Source of the DNA: Actinomycetota bacterium
Lineage (GTDB): Bacteria > Actinomycetota > Humimicrobiia > Humimicrobiales > Humimicrobiaceae
NCBI GenBank assembly: GCA_028695395.1
Contig: JAQVJB010000036.1
Span: 1-15,662 of the forward strand
Reading direction: 5' to 3'
Length of the DNA stretch: 15,662 bases
Shown: piece after piece, positions 7,623-15,133 of the stretch
Layout: every line of letters begins with the position of its first letter
Position numbering within the stretch: position 1 is the first letter of the stretch
The notes under the pieces: generated by a model
Told to the model about the DNA's origin: nothing
Databases searched by the model: none
Seen by the model: the letters and a program-made list of their open reading frames with translations, nothing else
Made by a program: the position numbers and the translations under genes

Positions 7623-8861
7623 ATGATAATTGCAATAGGTAATGTAGGAAGCACATCATTAAAGAGCAAGATACTGGATATTAATGATAAAAATGAAATA
7701 GTTTCATTAGGTGAAGCTAATCTTGACAAGATAAAAACAGAAGGTGAATCGAATTTTACTCACAAGATAGGCAGCCAGGAAACTGTCCGTGAAGTAATAG
7801 ATATTTATGGTTTTAAAAACGGCATACAGGTGATTCTTGACTGGTATATCAAAAACGGAGTAATAAAGCAGTACAGAGATATAGAAGCAATGGGCTTTAA
7901 GACTATACTTGGGGAGACCAATGGAGCAAACTTGCTTACTCCAAAAATACTTGATGAAATGAGAAGGTATTCTTTTGTAGCTCCTGTTCACAATATGCCT
8001 TATCTTGAAGCAATAGGGGAATTTAAAAAAGTCCTCGGGGAAGATGTCCCGCTTGTAGGAGTTTTTGAACCATCTTTCCATTATTCAATACCGGAATATA
8101 GAAGGGTAATGGGTTTTCCATGGAAGTGGTATAAGGAACTTGGTATAAAACAAAATGGTTTTCATGGTTCCTCTCACAGGTATATGTCGGCTCTAATATA
8201 TAATCTGGAACATACAGAACAATTGAATCTTGTAACGATACACCTTGGAGGCTCCAGCTCTATCTGTGCGCATAAAAATGGAAAATCAGTAGATGTAAGC
8301 ATGAAATTTTCTACTGATTCCGGACTTCTTCAGGGTACAAGAATCGGTGACTGCGACGGGATAGGTCTTTTATTTGCAATGAAATCTTTGAGGCTTAGTG
8401 TCGAAGAAGCTCAAAAAGAGATTTCAAGCAACGGTGGGCTTAAAGGTCTTGCAGGTATCGGTACTGATGATTTCAGGGAAATAATGACTGCAAGCCTTGC
8501 CGGTAATGAAAGATGCGAACTGGCAATCTCTGCTTTTATAGATGGAATCAGAAAATATATTGGCGCTTTCAGTGCGGTTCTCGGAGGCATTGATGCAATT
8601 GCTTTCGGTGGCGGGATTGCTGAAAAAAATACAGATACAAGAATGAAAATCCTTGAAAATATGGAGTATATGGGAATCAAACTGGATCCTGCAAAAAATG
8701 AAGACTTCAACGGTAAGCAGGCTCTTATTTCAGCTCCGGATTCCAAAGCAAAAATATACATAACTCCGACAAATGAAGAAATAGTCGTTGCTTATTTTGT
8801 GAAGAAGGTAGTTGAGAACGGGAGAGATCTTACTCCTGCTGAAATGGTTTTCAGGATGTAG
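7623..8861 (+). CDS. Divergent acetate kinase family protein (acyl-phosphate kinase)
   Basis: A 412-residue member of the ASKHA acetate/propionate kinase family, which interconverts acyl phosphate plus ADP and acid plus ATP. Conserved elements are GNVGSTSLK at the N-terminus (N7), APVHN (120-124), GFHGSSHR with H181, IHLGG (206-210), GTRIGD with R240, GGGIAEKN (329-336) and TNEE (383-386). Several signature positions differ from classical acetate kinases. The RVVHGG segment is replaced by FKTILGE (92-98), so the carboxylate-contacting Arg is probably Lys93. FDTAFH is FEPSFH, Asp to Glu at 149. HLGNGAS is HLGGSSS, Asn to Gly at 210. These changes bear on substrate and phosphate binding, so the acid used may not be acetate. 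It lies 26 bases after pfk, with AAAGGG six bases before the ATG. Confidence 0.85.
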   Translation: MIIAIGNVGSTSLKSKILDINDKNEIVSLGEANLDKIKTEGESNFTHKIGSQETVREVIDIYGFKNGIQVILDWYIKNGVIKQYRDIEAMGFKTILGETNGANLLTPKILDEMRRYSFVAPVHNMPYLEAIGEFKKVLGEDVPLVGVFEPSFHYSIPEYRRVMGFPWKWYKELGIKQNGFHGSSHRYMSALIYNLEHTEQLNLVTIHLGGSSSICAHKNGKSVDVSMKFSTDSGLLQGTRIGDCDGIGLLFAMKSLRLSVEEAQKEISSNGGLKGLAGIGTDDFREIMTASLAGNERCELAISAFIDGIRKYIGAFSAVLGGIDAIAFGGGIAEKNTDTRMKILENMEYMGIKLDPAKNEDFNGKQALISAPDSKAKIYITPTNEEIVVAYFVKKVVENGRDLTPAEMVFRM

Positions 8862-8961
8862 CTTAAAGCTGATTGAAAAAAAACAGGCTAAAAGCAGATA
8901 AGGCGGTATGGTTCATATAGATAAAGGCTAAAAAACCATTTTGTATTTGCAATATTAATAA
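8862..8961. terminator. Convergent intergenic gap with weak candidate terminator
   Basis: This gap separates two converging transcription units. ATGGTT at 8908-8913 and AACCAT at 8934-8939 can pair as a six-base stem with a 20-base loop, followed on the + strand by the T-rich tail TTTTGTATTT. On the opposite strand a run of eight T's (complement of 8876-8883) follows a short GCT/AGC stem (8887-8895). Neither is a strong intrinsic terminator. The convergent position makes some termination function likely. Confidence 0.35.
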
Positions 8962-10491
8962 TCAGGAAATAAGTTCTTCATAATCTGATAATCTGTTAAG
9001 AGATTTTTTTCTTCCCAGTATTTCTATTGTTTCAAAAATAGGAAGACTGACAGTTCTTCCCCATAAAGCCAGTCTTAAAACTTCTGCCAGCTCAGCAAAA
9101 GAGATATTGTTTTTTTCTGCTAGGTTTCTTAACCCTCTTTCTATTATTAAACGGTTAAAATCATTATCTTTTATTTCATTTAAAGATGATTCTGCCTGTT
9201 GTATCAATCCGGCAGCATTAATGTTTTTATTCTTAAAGAAATTTTTTATATCATCCGGGTAAGCTATATCAAAGAAAAAAGGGTATATCATTTTTTCTAT
9301 ATCATTTAGTGTTTTTGCTCTTTTATTTACAAGAGGGATTATGGCATCCATTTTATTTTCTATGTCTTCAAAGACTGCTTCCCTGGATATAGGATTTTCT
9401 GTATCTGCAGCTTTAAGTCCGTTTTCTTTCAGAAAAGAAACGTCCATTTCCGATATTCTTTTTTTAAATCTGTTTTTTATCAAAACTGCCAAATCGGAGA
9501 TTTTATGATTTTTTATATAAACACTATTAATATGTAAAATTTTTTCATAGTCAAACTTTGCAGCTTTTTTGTTTATTGTTCCGAGAGTGAATTTTTTAAT
9601 TATTTCTTTCTCATCAAAAATAGTTGTTTTTTCGTCAAATGCCCACCCGAGGAGAGCAAGATAATTTTTTACAGCTTCCGGCAAAAACCCTTCATCTCTG
9701 TAAGATTCAATTGATATCGCACCATGCCTTTTACTGAGTTTTTCTCCGCTCTTAGCAAGTATCATGGGAAGGTGAGTGAATGAAGGCGGCATGAAATTTA
9801 ATGCTTCATAAACAAGAAGCTGCTTGGGCGTATTTGAAAGATGGTCCTCTCCTCTTATGACATGGGTTATCTTCATCAGATAATCATCAATAGCTGCAGA
9901 AAAATTATAAGTCGGCAATTTGTTTGACCTGATAATAATAAAATCATCTATAGTGCTGCTTATGACTTCAATTTTTCCATATACATTATCAGTAAAGCTG
10001 ATTATTTTATTTTCAGGCGAGACAATCCTGATTGAAAAAGGTATTTTTTCTTCCAGTTTTTTGTTTATCTGGTCTTCATCAAGTTTCAGGCACTTTCTGT
10101 CATAACTGAAAAATTCACCCCTTTTTGCAGAATCCTGCCTGCGCTGTTCAAGTTCTTCAGGTGTGCAGAAGCACCTGTAGGCTTTTTTATTATCCAGAAG
10201 TTTTTTAGCAAATTCTTGATAGATTTCATTTCTTTCCGACTGTCTGTAAGGTCCGAAATCACCACCGATATCTGGACCTTCATCCCAGCTAATAGAGAGC
10301 CATTTAAGGGAATCAAGGATTATATCAATCATTTCTTCCTGATGTCTTGAAATATCAGTATCCTCGATTCTAAGGATGAATCTGCCTTTTTGTTTTTGGG
10401 CAAAAAGCCAATTAAAATAAGCTGTCCTTGCGCTGCCGATATGCAGATACCCTGTCGGGCTTGGTGCAAATCGTACTCTTATATTATTCAT
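8962..10491 (-). CDS. gltX: Glutamyl-tRNA synthetase
   Basis: Charges tRNA(Glu) with glutamate. With GatCAB in the same window it may also supply Glu-tRNA(Gln) as a non-discriminating enzyme. It is a class I synthetase of 509 residues. The HIGH signature is HIGS at 17-20 within APSPTGYLHIGSART. The KMSKS signature is KLSKR at 251-255. ITHVIRGEDHLSNTPKQ (208-224) marks the catalytic domain. Cys107, Cys109 and Cys134 follow the spacing of the zinc site in some GluRS proteins. The C-terminal anticodon-binding region is more divergent, as usual. The ATG complement at 10489-10491 gives the family-standard N-terminus, but only AAGG about 15 bases upstream resembles a ribosome site. It lies 157 bases downstream of the penicillin-binding protein on the same strand. 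Confidence 0.96.
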   Translation of the reverse strand: MNNIRVRFAPSPTGYLHIGSARTAYFNWLFAQKQKGRFILRIEDTDISRHQEEMIDIILDSLKWLSISWDEGPDIGGDFGPYRQSERNEIYQEFAKKLLDNKKAYRCFCTPEELEQRRQDSAKRGEFFSYDRKCLKLDEDQINKKLEEKIPFSIRIVSPENKIISFTDNVYGKIEVISSTIDDFIIIRSNKLPTYNFSAAIDDYLMKITHVIRGEDHLSNTPKQLLVYEALNFMPPSFTHLPMILAKSGEKLSKRHGAISIESYRDEGFLPEAVKNYLALLGWAFDEKTTIFDEKEIIKKFTLGTINKKAAKFDYEKILHINSVYIKNHKISDLAVLIKNRFKKRISEMDVSFLKENGLKAADTENPISREAVFEDIENKMDAIIPLVNKRAKTLNDIEKMIYPFFFDIAYPDDIKNFFKNKNINAAGLIQQAESSLNEIKDNDFNRLIIERGLRNLAEKNNISFAELAEVLRLALWGRTVSLPIFETIEILGRKKSLNRLSDYEELIS

Positions 10492-10648
10492 AATCTAAAA
10501 ATATACCTTAAAATAAATCGAAGTTTTTAAAATTTTAAAACAATAAAAATATGTTTAAGCATGTAAAATATTTATCTTTTATTAATGAAAATATTTTAAA
10601 TATAAAAAGCAATCAAAAAGATATGCTATTCTCAGGGACAGGCTTTTA
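10492..10648 (-). promoter_or_regulatory. AT-rich gap upstream of gltX with possible weak promoter
   Basis: This 157-base spacer separates the PBP stop from the gltX start. Reading the minus strand, TTGATT (complement of 10611-10616) and TATTTT (complement of 10588-10593) are 17 bases apart and could be a weak promoter for gltX. Nothing resembling a T-box specifier structure, tRNA or terminator with a GC stem was recognised. Very low GC makes chance matches likely. Confidence 0.3.
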
Positions 10649-12913
10649 TTATGGATTAACCCATACTTTGATTAAGCGGGTCCTCTCAACTCTTAAATCC
10701 CATAAAGGATCCTGCCTGTGTGTATATCCGGAAGGAACTCCTGAATATACTTCATTTATGAATTCGATATTTGTAAAGCCTGCTTCCCTTAATATTGTAT
10801 TTGCTTCTTCAATAGGGATAAGGCAAATAAATGGAAGTATGGGCATATCCTCTTCTGTAATCGGCACCTGTTCTCTTGGTTCAGCACCGTATGAGTACTG
10901 TGAAATTGTTATCTGCTCTGCCGGAGTGAAACGATTAGGTATCATAACCTGTCCGGTTTCAGGAAGAACTGTTACCTGAAGATTAAACTTGTCTTCTTCC
11001 GGCTTAGTGAAAGATTCAGCCGGCAGGTCCGCGGTTGCCTTTTCCATAAATAATTTAAACATCATAGCAGGATGTGCACCACCCTGCACTCTCATATCAT
11101 GTACGCTTGTCATTTTTATGTTTTCTTCCGGATAGCCCATCCAGAAACATGCTGCAAGATTGGTAGTAAAACCAGTAAACCACGCATTTTCCGCTTCCTG
11201 TGTAGTCCCTGTCTTTCCGGCTACATCACGGTCTTCAAGCCTTGCTTTTGTTCCTGTGCCTCTCTGTACTACCTGCTTCATTATTTCCATAGCCCTAAAG
11301 GCATTAATGGGCGATATTACCTGTATGTTCTCAGGTTCTTTGTATTCTTCAAGAATATTACCATCATTATCAATGACTTTTAAAATTGCAACCGGACTAT
11401 TTTTCTTCCCGTAATTTGCAATAGTGCTGAATGCCGTGCATACCTCAAGCGGGGATACTCCAGTAGTAAGGCCCCCAAGTCCTATTGCAGGATATCCTTC
11501 CAGGGGAGTTTCAATACCCATTATGTTTGCAATCCTTGAAACGGCATCTCCTCCGACTCTCATAATAAGCTGGGCATAGACAACATTTACTGATTTTACA
11601 GTAGCCTCAATGAGGTTCATTTCTGACATATCCGGATAAGACCCTCCCATATAATTTGATATCTCCCAGGGTTTGCTGTCAGGTATTTCAAAGGTTATAG
11701 GACCATTAGGATTAAATGTCATATACGGGCTTATTCCCTGTTCAAGGGCAGCTATAAGAGCAAAAGCTTTGAACGTCGAACCAGGCTGTCTTTTGCTCTG
11801 GGTTGCAAGATTGAATTTCATTGTATCGAAATCCTTTCCTCCAACCATCGCTTTAATAAATCCATTTGCAGGATCCAGCGCTACCATTGCTCCTGCAGGG
11901 TCTTCAGGATCCGGCAATATTTCGTTTATTGCGTTTTCAGCGTAATTCTGCATTTTCGGATCAAGAGTTGTATAAATCTCAAAACCGCCTTTAAAGACTT
12001 TATTTATTCCATATTTTTTTATAAGTTCCTGCTTAACGTATTCCGTAAAATAGGGAGCAAAATCGTTACTCTTTTCGTCTGACCTTTCAAGAATGATAGG
12101 CTGTTTTACAGCGCGTTCATATTCTAAATCTGTAATCATTTTCAATTCATTCATTTTCGCAAGAACAGTATTTCTCCTCTCAAGGGCGCCTTCTTTGTTT
12201 GTGTATGGAGACAGATAGGTCTGTGCCTGTAAAATGCCTGCAAGAAGTGCGCATTCCTGGATATTAAGCTCATCAAGTTCTTTATTAAAAAAAGTCTTTG
12301 CAGCTGTTTTTACACCGTATGCGCTTTCACCAAAAAAGACTGTATTTAAAAACATCTCCAGGATTTCATCTTTTGAGTAAATCTCTTCAAGCTGCATTGC
12401 AAGAGCGACTTCTCTTATTTTTCTTTCGAGCGAAATATCTGTTTTCTCTTCAATCAGGTAAGTGTTTCTTATATATTGCATGGTTATAGTGCTGAAACCC
12501 TGTGCAAACTCACCGGTTTTTATATTTATGAGAAGGGCTCTTATAAATGATTCCAAATCGACACCTTCATGTTCATAAAATCTTTCATCCTCGATAGCAA
12601 GTACTGCATTAATCAAATTCTGGGGTATTTCACTTATCGGTACGAGTTCCCTGTTCTGCTCACCGTGCAAGGTCCCGATAAGAGTACCGTCAATTGCATA
12701 GATCTTGGAAGTAAGTGCGTTTTCTACAGGTGAAAAATCTTTAATATCTGGAAGTTCGCTATAAAAATCAGCAACTATTTTTGTACCTATCATTACAAGT
12801 GAAGAAATTACTGCTGCATTAAAAATAAAAAATACAAGCAGGATAGCAGCAATTACAAGGATAATCTTCGGAGCATTGCTTTTCTGATGCTTCTTTCTAA
12901 GTTTTTTTGACAT
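10649..12913 (-). CDS. Class A penicillin-binding protein (glycosyltransferase plus transpeptidase) with PASTA-like tail
   Basis: Builds peptidoglycan outside the membrane by polymerising glycan chains and cross-linking peptides. A basic N-terminus (1-16) precedes one membrane anchor (about 17-43). The GT51 domain has EDERFYEHEG with catalytic Glu108 (108-117), GFSTITMQ (139-146) and the RKIREVALAMQLE helix (165-177). The transpeptidase domain has SxxK at S379-K382, SxN at S441-N443 and KTG at 567-569. The last 60 or so residues (about 690-754) resemble one PASTA repeat, a muropeptide or beta-lactam-sensing fold common in Gram-positive class A PBPs. The second GT51 motif usually reads GxSTITQQ; here Met replaces the first Gln and Phe the x position. 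The best ribosome site, GAGGT (complement of 12926-12930), is unusually far (12 bases) from the ATG. Gene symbol withheld because paralogues are common. Confidence 0.95.
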   Translation of the reverse strand: MSKKLRKKHQKSNAPKIILVIAAILLVFFIFNAAVISSLVMIGTKIVADFYSELPDIKDFSPVENALTSKIYAIDGTLIGTLHGEQNRELVPISEIPQNLINAVLAIEDERFYEHEGVDLESFIRALLINIKTGEFAQGFSTITMQYIRNTYLIEEKTDISLERKIREVALAMQLEEIYSKDEILEMFLNTVFFGESAYGVKTAAKTFFNKELDELNIQECALLAGILQAQTYLSPYTNKEGALERRNTVLAKMNELKMITDLEYERAVKQPIILERSDEKSNDFAPYFTEYVKQELIKKYGINKVFKGGFEIYTTLDPKMQNYAENAINEILPDPEDPAGAMVALDPANGFIKAMVGGKDFDTMKFNLATQSKRQPGSTFKAFALIAALEQGISPYMTFNPNGPITFEIPDSKPWEISNYMGGSYPDMSEMNLIEATVKSVNVVYAQLIMRVGGDAVSRIANIMGIETPLEGYPAIGLGGLTTGVSPLEVCTAFSTIANYGKKNSPVAILKVIDNDGNILEEYKEPENIQVISPINAFRAMEIMKQVVQRGTGTKARLEDRDVAGKTGTTQEAENAWFTGFTTNLAACFWMGYPEENIKMTSVHDMRVQGGAHPAMMFKLFMEKATADLPAESFTKPEEDKFNLQVTVLPETGQVMIPNRFTPAEQITISQYSYGAEPREQVPITEEDMPILPFICLIPIEEANTILREAGFTNIEFINEVYSGVPSGYTHRQDPLWDLRVERTRLIKVWVNP

Positions 12914-13058
12914 ATTATTTTAATGACCTCTAAGAATTAAAATTAAGAATATTTTATCAATCCAAGTAATAATACTTGATGTTAAAACAAAATAAAATAT
13001 TAGCACTATTATGGAAATTTTTAAATTGCTAAAAATTTTTAAAAAACATTGAATATTA
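12914..13058. promoter_or_regulatory. PBP side of divergent intergenic region with a 16-base dyad
   Basis: This stretch contains CAAGTA (12963-12968), four bases, then TACTTG (12973-12978), a perfect six-base inverted repeat. On the minus strand it overlaps a possible PBP promoter: TTTTAT (complement of 12992-12997), 17 bases, TATTAT (complement of 12969-12974). The dyad could be an operator on the PBP side. The -35 match is poor, so this is tentative. Confidence 0.3.
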
Positions 13059-13075
13059 TTGCGTTAATGCAATAA
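13056..13075. promoter_or_regulatory. Inverted repeat (candidate operator) over the -35 element
   Basis: TTATTGC (13056-13062) and GCAATAA (13069-13075) are perfect complementary arms around a TTAA-containing centre, a 20-base dyad with one mismatched pair (13063/13068). It covers the whole -35 hexamer, the position expected for a repressor site. The arm TTGC/GCAA resembles sites of several regulator families. The cognate regulator is not in the window and I do not name one. Confidence 0.5.
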
Positions 13076-13087
13076 GTTGCATATAAT
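13059..13087 (+). promoter_or_regulatory. Strong sigma70-type promoter for the aldolase operon
   Basis: TTGCGT at 13059-13064 and a perfect TATAAT at 13082-13087 are separated by exactly 17 bases. This is the best promoter match in the window. Transcription would start near 13094, leaving a leader of about 50 bases before the ATG at 13147. That ATG has AGAAGGA (13136-13142) as its ribosome site. Confidence 0.75.
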
Positions 13088-13146
13088 AATACAGAACTTT
13101 CTTATATGGAAGCTATTTGATTATTTTAGAGTGAAAGAAGGAATTT

Positions 13147-14004
13147 ATGTCTTATGTAAACACAGTAAAAATGCTGCAGGATACTATGCACAATAATTAT
13201 GTTGTCGGGGCATTTAATATTGTAGATATAGTTACGATGTCTTCAGTAATAGATGCTGCAAAAGAGAAAAAGTCACCGGTTATTATACAGACATCACAAA
13301 AAACAGTTAAACAGTTAGGGTACAAGATACTTTCTGCATCAGCAAAACTTCTTTCCGAGAATATCGAATCGGAGGTAGCGTTAATACTTGACCACGGAAC
13401 AGATATGGAAATAATCAAAAACTGTATTCACAGCGGCTGGAGTGCTGTTATGGTTGATGGTTCATCAAAGCCTTTCGAAGAAAATATTAGAACCACAAAA
13501 GAAATAGTTAATATTGCCCACAAATACAATGTAAGTGTTGAGGGAGAACTCGGGCATATCGGAGGCGTAGAAGAACATATAAAAATAAGCGATAGCGATG
13601 TTAAGCTGACCGACCCTGAAAAAATCCTGGAATTTAAAAAACTATCAGGTGTTGACAGCCTGGCTGTTGCAATAGGAACCCAGCACGGCCTTTATAAAGG
13701 CAAAGTAACCCTTGATTTTGCAAGGCTTGAAAGAATAATGAAAATTGCTGATTTTCCAATAGTCATCCATGGCTGTTCGGATCTACCTGAGGAAGACTTA
13801 AAGAAAATAATTTCATTTAATCCTTCAAAAATGAATATCTCTACAGAAATAAAGCATGTATACCTAAATACTTATAAAGATTATTTATGTAATGATAATA
13901 ATAATTATGAACCTATTAATGCCATTAAGCTTGTTTATGAGAATACTAAAAAACTTGTAGCAGATTATATGGATAAGTTCGGGAGCAGCAATAGATATAA
14001 TTAA
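13147..14004 (+). CDS. Class II ketose-bisphosphate aldolase (fructose-bisphosphate aldolase family)
   Basis: A zinc-dependent aldolase of 285 residues that cleaves a ketose bisphosphate into dihydroxyacetone phosphate and an aldehyde. Family motifs are GAFN (21-24), ILDHG with catalytic D82 and zinc ligand H83, MVDGS (102-106), GELGHIGGVE (133-142), the zinc ligand H180 in AIGTQHG, H208 in VIHG, and MNISTE (229-234). The phosphate-binding loop after H208 reads GCSD, where typical FbaA has GGSG, so the substrate could be a ketose other than fructose 1,6-bisphosphate. Known relatives act on tagatose, myo-inositol-derived or fructose bisphosphates. It begins a unit with the PHP gene 18 bases downstream and lies under a strong promoter with an overlapping dyad. 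Confidence 0.88.
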   Translation: MSYVNTVKMLQDTMHNNYVVGAFNIVDIVTMSSVIDAAKEKKSPVIIQTSQKTVKQLGYKILSASAKLLSENIESEVALILDHGTDMEIIKNCIHSGWSAVMVDGSSKPFEENIRTTKEIVNIAHKYNVSVEGELGHIGGVEEHIKISDSDVKLTDPEKILEFKKLSGVDSLAVAIGTQHGLYKGKVTLDFARLERIMKIADFPIVIHGCSDLPEEDLKKIISFNPSKMNISTEIKHVYLNTYKDYLCNDNNNYEPINAIKLVYENTKKLVADYMDKFGSSNRYN

Positions 14005-14022
14005 TGGAATCGGGAGGCTTAA

Positions 14023-15030
14023 ATGGTTACTATTTTAAATGATAAATCAGGAATATTTACTGAAAAGGGTCCAGGGGATGAGCAGTACGTACCGAATTAC
14101 GAATGCGATCTCCACTGTCATACAAACAGGTCTGATGGCAATGATTCTCCATTGGAATTCATTCTTAAAGCAAGGGACTTAAATATGAAGGCAGTTGCTA
14201 TTACAGACCACGATATAATTCCACCGCTTTTCATCGAGGATGATAATGGGAAAAAAATACCTTCAATAATCTTTGCAAAGGAAAATAATATTGACCTTGT
14301 TCTTGGTTATGAATTTTCCTGTGATACAAATATAGACGATGTCCATATAATCGGTTATGAGTGCGACTGGGAAAATAAAGATATAATTGAAGAATCATTA
14401 AGAGCAAAGAAATCAAAAGCCGATGCTTACAGGAAGCTGTGTGAGGTTTTAAGCAAAAATGGCTTTGATATAGATTTTGATACGGAAATCCTTAATTATA
14501 GAAACGAAAAGAATCAGCCATCTACCAGGAAAGCTGAAGAAGTTGAGAAGAAAATAATATTTGAAACAATGGCAAAAAAAGGATTTGCTTCAACCTGGCA
14601 GGATGCAAAAATAATGGTAAGGGATAATCCGGTATTCAGCATAAAAAGAAAAAAAATCAATCCTGTCGATGCGATAAGCATTATAAAAGAGGCAAATGGC
14701 ATAGCTGTTCTTGCACACCCGTATTTAATTGATGAAACAGTGGTTTCGGCAGAGTTTGGGAAATTGACAAGACAGGAATATATAAACAAACTGATAGATG
14801 CCGGGCTTGACGGGATTGAAGCAACCTATACCTATAATAAAACTTCATATAAAGGCAGTATGAGCCCGGAAGAAATTAAAAAAGAAATTAAGAACAGGTA
14901 TGGAAGCAGGGTCAGATTTTTTACCGGCGGTTCAGATTACCATAATGACGGCAAAAAAGGTGTTAAAAATCCGAGGATGATAGGGGAAGCAGGGATTTCT
15001 TATAAAGACTTTATAAAAATCTTTTATTAA
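14023..15030 (+). CDS. PHP-domain metal-dependent phosphoesterase
   Basis: A PHP-superfamily hydrolase of 335 residues that removes or cleaves phosphate esters with a multi-metal site. Probable metal ligands are H31 and H33 (DLHCHTN), D38, H63 (ITDHD), E97 (GYEFSC), H108 (DVHIIGY), H232 (LAHPYL), and D305 and H307 (GGSDYH). The arrangement matches the YciV/COG0613 branch, whose members hydrolyse nucleoside bisphosphates or short RNAs; other PHP proteins are sugar- or histidinol-phosphate phosphatases. About 25 residues precede the catalytic core. GGGAGG at 14012-14017 is five bases before the ATG. Its place between an aldolase and a transketolase subunit suggests a sugar-phosphate substrate, but this is inference from context only. 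Confidence 0.88.
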   Translation: MVTILNDKSGIFTEKGPGDEQYVPNYECDLHCHTNRSDGNDSPLEFILKARDLNMKAVAITDHDIIPPLFIEDDNGKKIPSIIFAKENNIDLVLGYEFSCDTNIDDVHIIGYECDWENKDIIEESLRAKKSKADAYRKLCEVLSKNGFDIDFDTEILNYRNEKNQPSTRKAEEVEKKIIFETMAKKGFASTWQDAKIMVRDNPVFSIKRKKINPVDAISIIKEANGIAVLAHPYLIDETVVSAEFGKLTRQEYINKLIDAGLDGIEATYTYNKTSYKGSMSPEEIKKEIKNRYGSRVRFFTGGSDYHNDGKKGVKNPRMIGEAGISYKDFIKIFY

Positions 15031-15133
15031 AACGGATATTTGGATAAAATAAAAAAATTGATGTTTCTAAAACGAATATATTCGTTGAAATGTAATATTT
15101 ATATAGAATTTTTATTATTTTATAAAGGTTAGG
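15031..15133 (+). promoter_or_regulatory. Intergenic region with a 16-base perfect palindrome before transketolase
   Basis: This 103-base A/T-rich gap contains AACGAATATATTCGTT at 15071-15086, perfectly palindromic and centred about 55 bases before the transketolase start. It is the only GC-containing dyad of this length in the gap and is a candidate operator. No convincing -35/-10 pair with proper spacing was found around it. Cotranscription from the aldolase promoter therefore remains possible. AAAGG (15124-15128) is the likely ribosome site. Confidence 0.4.

Noticed and set aside
10492..10648. Possible T-box or other riboswitch leader before gltX
   Set aside because: No T-box consensus, specifier stem or GC-containing terminator could be found; the gap is nearly pure A/T.
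10551..10979. Open frame on the + strand antisense to the end of the PBP gene and its downstream gap
   Set aside because: Most of it is the complement of PASTA-like and transpeptidase coding sequence with clear motifs on the minus strand; no ribosome site or recognisable domain.
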